Source: Lasiosphaeria ovina
Lineage: Eukaryota > Ascomycota > Sordariomycetes > Sordariales > Lasiosphaeriaceae
Length of the DNA stretch: 64,000 nucleotides
Reading direction: 5' to 3'
NCBI GenBank assembly: GCA_033439765.1
Contig: JAULSN010000004.1
Span: 10,001-74,000, forward strand
Below are positions 17,862-28,567 of the stretch, in pieces; positions within the stretch are counted from its first letter, which is position 1; each line of letters starts with the position of its first letter. Below the pieces are notes generated by a model that had not been told where the DNA came from, did no database searches, and saw only the letters and a list, made by a program, of their open reading frames with translations. The translations under genes were made by a program, and so were the position numbers.

Positions 17862-20505
17862 TTACCGAATCACGTCGCCTTCCTTGTCAATGCCTTCTAG
17901 ACTCTCTAGGATGTCGCTGCCACCAAGCATGCCGACCCCTCCAGCAATAGCCTTCTTGTCCGCTGCCCATACCTCGTGGAACTTGACGCTCTTATCGCTC
18001 GACGCAACCATAATGCAGCCTTCCATCGCGGGGCGGCTGTGGCTTCGTGCTCTGTTGCCAATTTTCGGAGAGCGGGCATTTTCAGGCCCCCCGGGATATG
18101 GGATCGCATACAGTGCTCTGTGTTCGCCCATCCAGGGGATAGCCGCAACTTGTCGGCAGTCTGGCCAGGAGAATACCGCGATTCGAACTGGGTGTTCTGG
18201 TTCGGCGTAGCCGAAAGTGGCCGCGATTTCTCGTCTAGTTGTCGACCAGATGAGGCTTGTCACTTGAGCCGAAACCGAGATCGTTGCGAGAGCGGCACCT
18301 GACGTGGTGTGAAAGAAATGAATGCACTTGTCGTTTGAGCCGCCCCCAGTGGCCACCAGACCATCTTGCCAGGGGCAAAACGCAATTGCCTTGACTGCAG
18401 CTCCGTGCAGCCATCGATATTTCTCATCGCCGGATCTGAGATGCTTGACAATGGTGGGAGCTGTCCGGGAGTTCTGAACCCGAATTTCAGTATCAGCCGT
18501 GGACGCCTCGCTGGTCTCATGGCTTGGGGATGGGGTCGGGTTGTCAATGTCGCCCCTCCCTAGGCTGCTATCGTGCGCTTGTGAGTAGTGAGCTACGATG
18601 GCCTTGCGAGTCTCGAATAGACAGCACAGATTGTCGTTTCCCCCTGTAGCAAAGAGCGCACCATTTGGCGACCAAGAAAGTCCGCAAATCTGCTGAGCAT
18701 GGATTGTAATCCTCGCAAGAAGCGTCATCTGCCCTGCCCAGTTGTGTCGTTCCACTTCCCATCTCTCGGGCCACTCCACGGCGTAGTAGTATACGTGACC
18801 GGTCTCATCTCCGACCAAAAGATCCTCAGTTTTCACAAGATGGCCAGGATGGATACTGCTCTTTGACGGCCGGATGGTACAAGTAGGCTTCCAACTCAGA
18901 CAGGCGACCGGTGCGGGTTGGAGAACTTCGAATCGCGGCATGGGGCCAGAACGAGAACTTGCCGGTTCTGCATCGTCATTCAGCGACATCAACCCCAATG
19001 TCTTGTTGGATCTTCCGAAGGCCAAAATACTTTTGCGTCCCTCGGAAGATGAAAATGCGACGCTCGTCAAGTGGCAATCGTCTTGGGTGCCGGCGTTGAG
19101 AAGTTGCACTCCCCTAGATTCAGACCATCCGTAAAGGAGGTCTCCCAGGCCAACAGCCAATGTCCGACAGGTAATCGAGTACGCCAGAATGGAGCAGTAA
19201 AAGTCGTCACGAAGATTCGGAGCATCGAGGACCCTGCACGAGTTAGACTTCCCCGACGAGAGCAGAACAGAGGCCCACCTACTTGAATGGGGCTATCGGC
19301 AGCAACCTGTTTTCTTGGGGTTTCAAAGGCCCTAATATAAGTAGTAAGTATCTTCCACCTCCGTCGACTTGTCAGGACTTACTAGGCAACGGTCCATCCT
19401 TGACCCACTCGGTTCCATTCCACTGTGTAGGAGCGATAACCCCGTGTTTGTTTCCAATTGTGTGATCCTGCTTGTGAGTTATATTCACTTCAAGGATACG
19501 TTTTACCCGGTCGAGGCCGAGGGCAGCAGCAAGTCTGGACTCGTGCTTTTCCCTTTCTTCCTCGGCCTGTGGCTTCGCATTGGGAAACGAGGTACGGAAG
19601 AGCCTGGCATTGGTCCCACTCCGGACAAGCTGGCCTCGGCCGTTGTTAACAGCTGCACCTCCGGGGATAACACCACCAACGGCCCAGACTGTCCCGTTGC
19701 TGGCCTGTCTGTCTAAATTCGTCCTACCGTTTTGGTCTAGAAGGCTTAGAACACTGCCTACTATATCAAATTCCGTCAGCATCAACAAATGTTTGGATAC
19801 AAGATTTCACTAACCTTGGCGCTGGCTCTCTGTTGTATCTGAGCGCGAGCGGGAGCGGAAGTCGCATGCCATGGGTGTCACGGTCCTCCGGCGGTAGCAA
19901 AACGCATCTTCAGTTGCACCAATGTGCCGTAGAAGCTTCTCAGATGGAGTCAGTTCATGTGGTGCCTTTCCAGTTCTGAACTTTTCGGCGGTGTTTGCAG
20001 AGTGCGTCCTCGTCGGGATAAAGCGGTCGGGGAGACGCAAGGATCCTGTCCCTCGGACTAACCCTCTGTCAGAGCCTCGCCGCGGGAGCCCAGCTGCCCC
20101 AGAGTCTGAATGAAATGACGCAGGTAGAGCCGGGCGGGAGCGGAAAGACCGCGTTGGCAGTGTAGAATGTTTTAGGCACTCTCCTATACCTTGTGCCAGC
20201 CCGATCTCGGCTGCCTGGGTGACGAGTTCCGGCCTCGCTGCCGCTGGCTTCTCATCTTCGCTGTTAGTGAAAGGGTCGTCGAGGTCCGACAGGTTCCCAT
20301 CGCCAAGCATCCACAGCCCACCCAGAGTCTGTCTGTCGGGATTGTCAAGTCCTTGTGGTGTCTTCGGAGACGAAAAAGCCGATCCGTATCCCGAATCGGC
20401 CGGGCTGAGACAGGCAGGGGAACTGAAAGCCTGGCGCTGGCGTCGAAGCTGGCGACTAAACTCCCGCTCCGGTGACGCAGCACCTTCGGCCCCGTAGGTG
20501 CCCAT
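17862..20505 (-). CDS. AMA1: Meiosis-specific APC/C activator AMA1 (Cdc20/Cdh1 family)
   Basis: WD40 activator that brings substrates to the anaphase-promoting complex, in yeast during meiosis. Four exons: 19815-20505, 19383-19760, 19283-19331 and 17862-19233, giving 829 aa; all junctions keep frame and have GT...AG ends with CTGAC- or CTTAC-type branch sites. A C-box-like DRFIPTR lies at about residues 160-166. The middle part has SRLAAALGLDRVKRIL, and exon 4 starts the conserved VLDAPNLRDDFYCS entry to the WD40 propeller (CLSWKP, ICGLSWSPNGALFATGGNDN, AIAFCPW). The protein ends in Ile-Arg, the IR tail that docks on TPR subunits of the complex. Long linkers within the propeller are typical of the AMA1 branch. 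The middle 49-bp exon is easily missed by gene finders. Confidence 0.9.
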
Positions 20506-21627
20506 GTGTGCGGCTGCGGGCTAGGCTACCTGGTTGATCGCACAAGGCGGGCCAAAGGCACAAGAGATGCGACTGATCTGGGGAGGTAAATGAAAGGAGA
20601 GCCGGCCGGGTCACCGACCGAGTCGACGACGCCGAATTTCCCACGGCAGCACCTGACTTTGCTGAAACGAGAGAGGCTGGATAACGAGAGACGCTCGGTT
20701 CTGCCGGCCTCACGCAGGCGCGAACCCGGCGAGAGCCTGTCGAGTGTTGACGTCAAGACGAAGCCCGCCGTCTCTTGGAGGCGGGGCGGCTCTGTTCCAG
20801 CGGCCTGGGGCCCGAAGCCTGGAGCAGATAAGTTTATGGAAATTTCGATACCTGTTGCGATGGTGTATTGATATTTTACGAAAGACTTGTAGGAAACGGA
20901 ACAGAGGTGAGGAGCGGCGTTTTAGGAGACCACTTTAGACATTGGAGATGCTCCGAAGCTCAAGCGACGAGGGGATGCAAGAGAAGGAGTAACCCTCCAT
21001 GATTGATTTCCCTTTGCTCCTCCATGTCTGCATAGATTACTCTCGGTGAGGCAGGCACCATCTTTGAAGTGAGGTACCTTAGTCTCGCGGTCCAGAGTTG
21101 GAGGTGCTTACCGCAATTGGTGTCCATGCTGAGAAGGAGCTGATGAGATCCGTGGGAAGGTTCGACCGTCTGATGTTAGAGTTTAAGGTTGTCCGCCTGG
21201 GGTGCAAGTCACGTAAATTATGTTCTGCGTATCTGGCCTTTGTTGAGGGCCTGAGAACTATTAGGGGAACCTTCCGTCTAACTAGCAGCGATGAATTGCC
21301 GGAATGGGGGAAAATACGTAGTGGTTCCGTATCCCGTACTCCGGACGTAGTACAGTACCTGCCCGGCCGGAGCTGTGTGTGGGGGCAGCGGTGAGGCGCC
21401 AAGGCCGCGATAAGCCTTACGGACAAGCCCCACAATGGTTGGAGCTAAGCTGACAAGCCAAGCCAAGAGCGATCTAGGTAAGCCAAGATCGACCCGACTC
21501 CCCGAAATGGCGGCAGCCTCCCGACGTCACGCAAGGAGCTGCGAATCCCGACTTACAAGCTCCCACCAATATCGCAGCAACACATTGCATCTTCACCCAC
21601 CCAGCCGGACGGACATAATCAACAGAC
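20506..21627. other. Divergent promoter region of AMA1 and BET4
   Basis: 1.1 kb between two divergently transcribed genes. CT-rich and GTACCT-type words are present, but no conserved site that I can name. Frames at 21079-21435 on both strands mirror each other and lack motifs, so I do not call a gene. Confidence 0.6.
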
Positions 21628-23096
21628 ATGGCCGATGTAAGATGCGCACTGGCCTGCGGGCAAAGGCTGATTGATGGGATGTTGACTGATAGAAAGGACC
21701 TCAGTACGGCGGATCGCAACACGGCATAGCTCGAACATCGCGTGCCCAGGCCCAGACTGCCGATCAGAGAAAGCTCGAGCTCGATAGGATCGAGAAGTAC
21801 CGAGACCTCGAGAACCAAGTGCGCTCCTATCACGCTCAGGGAGATTACTCGCCGGACGTCTTCCAGCTGACGACGCGGCTCCTGCGGCTCAACCCCGAAT
21901 ACTACACAATATGGAACGTCCGCAGGCGCTCCCTAATCTCTGGCTTATTGTCAAAACCATCGCATGGATCTGCGCCCTCGAGGGCGTCACAGAGTTCTTC
22001 ACCGTCACCCAATATAACACCTTCCTCCGCCAATTTATCCCCATCCTCTTCGGTCGCGATCCAGCCATCCCGCGAGGTCCCGACAGTTGGGAGGACTGGT
22101 ACAACAGCTGACAGCTGCGACAGCGCATCTCCGATTAAAGAACACGGAGAAGAGTCCACCGAGAACGAGCAGCAGCAGCAGCAGCAGGACCTTGACCTTC
22201 TCATCTCGGAGCTCCGTTTCACAATTCCCTTGCTGCTCGAGGCGCCCAAGTGCTACTGGATATGGAGCCATCGCTCGTGGGTTCTGCAGGAGGCCATAGG
22301 TCGGTTGCAGCGGGCTGCCGCACGTCGCATCTGGGAGGAGGAGCTGGGGCTCGTGTCCAAGATGCTTTTCAAGGACCGGCGCAATTTCCACGCCTGGGGC
22401 TACCGGCGGCACGTAGTAGATCAGCTTGAGGGGCCGACTCTCGGCGGCATCAGCAGGGTTGAGTCCGAGTTTGAGTACACGACCCAGATGATTGAAACGG
22501 ACTTGTCCAACTTCTCCGCCTGGCACGGCCGGAGCAAGCTGATTCCGCGCATGCTGGACGAGCGAGGAGCTGACGACGAGGATCGGAAAGCGTTCCTGGA
22601 TGAAGGTAAGCCCTTGCGCGTCTCGGTTCTCTATTCATGCTCCGACCCACCATCCGCATCGTGGAAAGCTGACCCGTCTATAGAGCTCGGAATGATAAAC
22701 GAAGCCCTTAATGTCGGCCCGGAGGACCAGTCGCTGTGGTACTACCACCAGTTTCTAATGCTCAACCTGGTGAGCTTTGTAGGGCGCGCCACTATCGTTC
22801 CCAAGTTCAATCTCGAGGAGCGTATCACGTACATGAGTCGCGAGATAGAGGGCATTAAGGAGCTGCTGGAGGACTATAATAACATCAAGCTTATATACGA
22901 GGCGCTTCTCGACTACACGATAATGCTATGCCAGCTGGAGGAGCGGCAACCCGACGCTAGCGAGCGCGCCGACCTAGTGGTTTGGCTGCAGAAGCTCCGG
23001 GAGCTAGACCCCATGCGTAATGGGCGGTGGTCGGACGTGGCGAGGGATTACGGACTTCAAGAGAAGATTACGACCCCGGCGGCGATCAAAGTGTAA
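21628..23096 (+). CDS. BET4: Rab geranylgeranyltransferase alpha subunit
   Basis: Alpha subunit of type II protein geranylgeranyltransferase, which prenylates Rab GTPases. Exons 21628-21636, 21705-22605 and 22684-23096 give 440 aa. The first exon is only nine bases (ATG GCC GAT), followed by a 68-bp intron with GTAAGA donor and CTGAT-type branch; the join gives MADYGGSQHGIARTSRAQ, and HGIART is the conserved N-terminus of fungal homologues. PFTA repeats are visible: LNPEYYTIWNVRRRSL, APKCYWIWSHRSWVL, DRRNFHAWGYRRHVV, LSNFSAWHGRSKLI and EDQSLWYYHQFLM. A Ser/Pro-rich insert with a Gln run (CAGCAG repeat near 22165) separates repeats 1 and 2. The 78-bp second intron is also a multiple of three without stops. 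Confidence 0.93.
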
Positions 23097-23671
23097 TTCA
23101 CATAGCGAGAATACATACGCTTCGTTTCACCACTAGGCGGTCGGGCTTCGTGTTCGCTCACTTTTATATCCGCTATGGCGTTCTGCCTCCATAGCGCCAC
23201 CCCGTGAGATAATATCACCGCCCCCTGGCTTAAGATAGTGTGAGTAAGTTATAACGCGGAAGAGCAAGTGCTATCGCGGCTCTCTCTCTAGACTAAGAGC
23301 ATGTGTTGCTTCTCTCCCGTCTCCCGTCTCTTGTCTCTATACTAGCTCTTATAAGACGTGACTTGCTTCGGCTGCGTGCGAGGCGAGCTGTACCGCCTGG
23401 CCGACAAAGCCGGTACATATCTTATGAGACCGCTCCATATCAGTCAGGCATTCTAACGCCAAGTAATATGGCGTACACATAATTAGAATACGGACAGTAC
23501 ACGAGCCATGAACTATTATAATACATATTCGCCACTGAATATGGCTATGGTTTTGTCAAGATAACACCCGCCCACCGGAAGCAGCTTGCGAGGACAGATA
23601 GTCAGTATGGCTGCAACGGCTGTTATTGCTCACGCACTAATTCGCAGAGTAGAGCACCGCGACGAACCACC
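23097..23671. other. Convergent intergenic region, BET4 and TilS-like 3' ends
   Basis: 0.57 kb, no gene or repeat recognised; a CT-rich run (TCTCCCGTCTCCCGTCTCTT) near 23315. Confidence 0.6.
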
Positions 23672-25946
23672 TTAGGACTGCCGCAAATACGGCCGCCTCC
23701 GCCTTGCTCTTCGGCCGTGCGGACCATGTCCGCCGTGGCTGCTTCTCCGGCTTAGCTGGCTCCAAGTCCCATACCTACGCCAGTCCAACCGCAGCGGACT
23801 GACGTCGACTTTGCGGTACCTGAACTCCCACGTCAGCCAGTCCTCAACCCCCGGTAACTGAATCCCTAGGGTTGGAAGCGCAATGAGATGCAACTTCTCG
23901 TCGGCAACAAAGTTTTTCATCCAGTTATAGCGCTCCATGCGGATCCGGCAGAGCTCTTCTCTCCATACGGCATCTTCTGCACCCTCGGCATCGGGAGCCT
24001 TGGGATACCACAGATGGGGCGGCCAAAAACTATCCCCGTCACCCTTTATGAGCGCACTGACGTCTGCTTGTGCGTAGATGGCCGGCAGCGTGTATCGGAC
24101 CTTGCTCGGGGCGTGCACCTTGAGCAGCCGGGACAGCCTGTCCCTGGCGTTGTCGTCGGCAAGAGATTCTCGGAAAGGTTTCTGGTGCTCTGCTTCAAAC
24201 GGTGCGACGATTATCTTTACGGGGAAACTGTTCTTGGTGCGGACCCAGTAGCGACCATCGTAAAGTTCCCATTCGTGCCATTTGGCCCGTTTGTAGAACT
24301 CCGCCGGCTCTTCCCAGCCCTCGGGAAGCGGCATCCACGCTCGTACCAACCGCGGCCGCGGCACGTTGGAAACGTAGGGCGCTCGTGCCAGCATCCAGCG
24401 GAGCGGCTGTGTCCCTAGTAGTGGTGTGAATTGTACACCGCAGATGACATAGGGCTTTGGCTCGACAGTTTTGAAAGCGTCCTCTCCTGCCAGTGATGGA
24501 AAGAGCATCGAGACCAGGTGGCCCAGCTGGGCTTCCTGGGTGACATCTTGTTCGGGCGTGACCATGGCAAGAAGCTTCCGGATCATACGAGCCGCAACAA
24601 GGCGATAGCGGTCCAGCCGCTTTTGGCGGCGGGCTACGGGACTTGAGCATCTCGCCGGCACAGTTGGAAGCGAGAACTGCGGCAGCTCCACCAAGGCAGT
24701 GCCGGTAGCAGTCTCGAAGTTATGCATGACGACGAGCTTGAACATGCGCCTTGTCTCGGCCTCCTCGGCGGCCACCCTGGCTCGACACCGAGCCGACAAA
24801 TCAAGGATGGCCAGCTTCTGCAGGGCCGTGGGTAGCTCGTGGTGCTTGACCATGTGCCTGGCGGAGTTTCTTATGGTCATGGTCTGGTCCGCATTGGTCG
24901 GGTCCTCGAACCAGGGTATGCCGTTCTCAACGCAGGTCGCGATGAGCCGGTCTTTGCTAAAGTGCAGCAGGGGCCGGAAAATGGAGATGCCGCCATCCTC
25001 TATGTCCAAGGGCGCCAGAGGAGGGGCGCGCTTACTCCCGCCTGCCCCGCCGTAGTATGCGTCGAGAAATGCCAAGTGGTCGTCCAGAGGCCGTATGCTC
25101 ACTGCCATCTCGCGAGTCAGGGCGGCGTGATCGGCTTCTTCGCGCATTTCCCTCCTTATCCCCTTCCTCTGCGTGCTGGTGGGTATGTTGTTATGAAAAG
25201 GGTTCTTCTGTAATTGGTCGTCGACGAAGCCGCTTCGGTGAACCAGGTGCAAGTCATGGCACTCGGGAATGTCAGTAGCGCGGCGCATGCCTTGAAGTCC
25301 GCGGTAACCGTGACCCAATAGCAACCTCATCAGCACCGTCTCGTACTGGTCGTCCTCGTGATGGGCAGTGAAGATGGACGTCATCAACCACTTGTGGGCC
25401 ACAGTCCCAAGGCGGCGATAACGGAGGCGGCGAGCCAGAGTCTCGACGTTGGGCAGGGTGCTGGGGTGGATGTCATCGGGGATGACTTCGTCCCAGCGAA
25501 GTCTCAGGAGGTGGGGTTTGACGGGATGAGTGTGCTTTGCGATGGCGCCGGCGACGCTCCTGGCCTCTTGCGAGCTGCCCTCGCGCAAGCCGTGGTCGAC
25601 GACGAAGGCCCGAAAGCTGCTGAGGGGGTTGTCCAAGATCATGACGCCGCCAATCTTTGCTTTTTCCTTCTGGACGGCAGCGCAGAGGTAGGCCAAGGCC
25701 ATGGAGTCGACACCACCGCTAATGGCAAGAGCTGGTCGCAGAGAGGTAGAGAGAGTGAGACGTCAGGGCGGCGCGTCAGATGGCCGGGCCAATGCAATGG
25801 AAATACAAATACATACCGACTGGTCGTGGAACCTGCTCGCGGATATGTTGGAAGCGCGGCGTGCACGTCGCCCGCAGTGCGTCGAGGAACTCATCGAGAG
25901 TGATGGCCCGCGCGGAGCGGTGCAGGACGGCCGGAATTGTGGTCAT
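23672..25946 (-). CDS. PP-loop ATPase, tRNA(Ile)-lysidine synthase (TilS) homologue
   Basis: Predicted 729 aa from exons 25817-25946 and 23672-25731. The start ATG is at 25946 (MTTIPAVLHRSAR). The join restores the PP-loop motif SGGVDS at about residues 48-53, which the intron splits from the N-terminus. Other TilS features: FVVDHGLREGSSQEA and TAHHEDDQYETVLMRLLLGHGYRGLQGM (the HHxDDQxET block), then an R/P-rich linker and FEDPTNAD. Bacterial TilS converts C34 of tRNA-Ile(CAU) to lysidine using ATP. The fungal homologue is nuclear-encoded and much longer; a role in mitochondrial tRNA modification is inference, and I see no clear import signal apart from a moderately basic N-terminus. The large C-terminal half is not recognised. 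Confidence 0.85.
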
Positions 25947-27160
25947 TCAATTGAAGCATGCGCTCGAGATGGCTATAACGGGTTGTATGGGAGTGACGTA
26001 GGAGCCGCGTCAGGTGGAAAAGACGCGGTCTGGACTTGCGACGAGATTTAATGAGAGGTAAGCTAAAGTAAGGTACCTTAGCTGCCGAGGAGGGAAGGAG
26101 CCAACGAGGTGGTGGTGGATTTATTACGGAGCATTGAAGTAGTATGTACTGCGCTGTACATGTACCTGGTAGTGATGGCACAAGTGCACCGAAGACAGGC
26201 ATCGGTTACGCTTTTGCAAATAAACCGTTTTTATTGCTTAGGTATCTGGGCATTGAAGCTATAATTAAATTAATCATTTAAAATGGCAATGGCTAGTGCT
26301 CTTTATAAATCGAACTCTTTGTATGAGGAATTCTAAGATCTGTTTGAAATTGCATATTTAATAAATAAGAAAACAGAGAGCATAAACATCACGGTTTACC
26401 TTAGGCATTGCCTGAAGTAAGCACGAGCACATAGTGCTATTTACCACTGAAGAGGACTTATGAGGTGTGGTTACTGTGACCCCTAGGGTATATCAAGTCC
26501 TGTGAATCAGCCCGTTCAATGACTTCAAGAGCCTCCCTTGCATCTCACCTAGAGGGTTCAGCCAGGGGTGCTGCCTTAGCTTATCGCAAAGCTACAGGGT
26601 TCAGACATGTGCAGCAGCTTCAAGGCGGTGAGCCCTGAAATCTCAGCCTGAAATTTAAGTTTCTGATCCAGTGGAATGGAATCCATGCACCATTGTCTGT
26701 CGTTTGCTAGCGGGAGATGCAGAGCAATCTATTCCGTAGCAGTGCTCGGGAAGCCTTGAAAAACGACGGCTCAGCACCTAATTCTGCTCCTGCCTAGCAG
26801 ACATTAGCTGATCTCAGGCTCTCAACAGGCAAGGACGAGAGTTCCGGCGGGTAGTAGGTGCTGGGCTGTTTGTTCCCTGGGTCAGGTGTGCACAGTAAAT
26901 AATTACACGCTCTCACAACCGTGACAAGCCGCGAAACCGAGCTTCTTGAAGCCGAACTCAACCCACACCCAACCTACCGAACCCAGATCTGCAGCCAGAC
27001 TTACCCAAGGTAACACGCCGCAGTACCGTGCGCCCCACGCACATTCAACGACGGATCCCCAAACTCAATCGCGGCAATACCTCATCTTTTATCTCCAAGT
27101 AATATAACAAAGGCGACCCGCCCGCCCCCCTCCCTAATTAAAAAAATCATCAGAAGAGAA
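25947..27160. other. Divergent upstream region of the TilS-like and PET8 genes
   Basis: 1.2 kb without a gene. It is AT-rich around 26210-26400. 26400-26900 has no ORF and no known element. Just before PET8 (27100-27160) there is a C-rich then A-rich leader, typical of fungal core promoters. Confidence 0.6.
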
Positions 27161-28084
27161 ATGGCACAAACCCACGCGCCACCGCCGGCGTTCCAGACCG
27201 CGCTGCTCGCCGGCGCGCTGGCCGGCACGACGGTCGACCTCTCGCTGTTCCCGCTCGACACACTCAAGACGCGGCTGCAGTCGTCGCAGGGCTTCTTCGC
27301 GGCGGGCGGGTTCCGCGGCATCTACCGGGGGCTGGGGTCGGCGGTGGTGGGGAGTGCGCCGGGGGCGGCCTTCTTCTTCTGCACGTACGAGGCGACCAAG
27401 ACGGCGGTGCTGGGGCCGTCACCCACGATAACTGTGTCGCCCGTCGTCGGCCACATGCTCGCGGCGTCGCTGGGCGAGGTGGCCGCGTGCGCCGTGCGCG
27501 TGCCCACCGAGGTCGTCAAGCAGCGCGCCCAGGCCGGCCAGCACGGCGGGTCGTCGGGCACCGCGCTGCGGGCCATCCTGGCGCTGCGCGCGACGCCGGC
27601 GGGCCTGGCCGGCGTGTGGCGCGAGCTGTATCGCGGCTGGGGCATCACGATGATGCGCGAGGTGCCGTTCACTGTGCTGCAGTTCCCGCTGTGGGAGGCG
27701 CTCAAGGCGTGGGGGGGGGAGCGGCGCGAGCGGACGGGGCGCGGGCTGCTGGGCGACGTCTACGTGTCGCGGCACGGAGGCGGCGGCGGCGGTGGACGCG
27801 AGGAGGTGGGCGCGGCCGAGTCGGCGCTGTACGGCAGTCTGGCGGGAGCCGTGGCGGCGGGCGTGACGACGCCGCTCGACGTGCTCAAGACGCGCGTCAT
27901 GCTGAGCACGCAGCACGAGAGCCTCGCCACCATTGTGCGCACCATCGTGCGCGACCACGGCGTGCGCCCCTTCTTCGCCGGCATTGGGCCCCGCGTCATG
28001 TGGATCAGCATCGGCGGCGCAATCTTCCTCGGGAGCTACCAGTGGGCTGTCAACACGCTGGACCCCAGGAGGCGGTCTATATGA
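27161..28084 (+). CDS. PET8: Mitochondrial S-adenosylmethionine carrier
   Basis: Inner-membrane carrier importing SAM into the matrix for methylation and biotin/lipoate pathways. It is a single exon of 307 aa. It has three carrier repeats, each with the signature P-x-[DE]-x-x-[KR]: PLDTLKTRL, PTEVVKQRA and PLDVLKTRV. SQGFFAAGGFRGIYRGLGSA, GAAFFFCTYE and VPFTVLQFPLWE are the features I associate with SAM carriers. A Gly-rich insert (GGGGGGG) lies between repeats 2 and 3. GC content is very high, which creates long antisense frames that are artefacts. Confidence 0.93.
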   Translation: MAQTHAPPPAFQTALLAGALAGTTVDLSLFPLDTLKTRLQSSQGFFAAGGFRGIYRGLGSAVVGSAPGAAFFFCTYEATKTAVLGPSPTITVSPVVGHMLAASLGEVAACAVRVPTEVVKQRAQAGQHGGSSGTALRAILALRATPAGLAGVWRELYRGWGITMMREVPFTVLQFPLWEALKAWGGERRERTGRGLLGDVYVSRHGGGGGGGREEVGAAESALYGSLAGAVAAGVTTPLDVLKTRVMLSTQHESLATIVRTIVRDHGVRPFFAGIGPRVMWISIGGAIFLGSYQWAVNTLDPRRRSI

Positions 28085-28567
28085 CCCTGACAACCCCTTT
28101 TCTCTATCGCCACTCGCCTTCACTTTTCACGCAGGGAGATAGATGGATCGACACTCCTCATGAACACCGAGCTGTTAACACCCGGTTTAATACGGAGGCG
28201 GGAGTCCAGTCCGCGAATTGCCGCTACACGCGGACGCCCAATGACCAGCCGACTTTGACGGGAACGACGACGCTCGGCGCTTCGCTTGTATGTACAATAC
28301 AGTTCCTCATCATAAACGCATCCGACAGTTATCGAATACATATCCGGCGGCGCTTGGCTCCATTCCCACGGCGTTTTCTCTGGCCCATAACCAGAAGCTC
28401 ATGTACACTAGAGTTATGTACACTATCTAGAATAGACAATGTATATATAATAATACCCGTTGAATATGCACATACAATGCCGCTATCAGCACGGCAGCAC
28501 ATACGCACGCACACACACGCACACACACAAACGCACAGGCGCAATGGCTTTAGCCTTCTTCTGACAC
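28085..28567. other. Convergent intergenic region, PET8 and WDR48-like 3' ends
   Basis: 0.48 kb, no gene. Holds a CA-type microsatellite at about 28500-28535. Confidence 0.6.

Noticed and set aside
19372..19788. Separate small genes in the AMA1 middle and N-terminal regions
   Set aside because: They join in frame through canonical introns to the WD40 part and carry AMA1-specific motifs, so they are exons of one gene.
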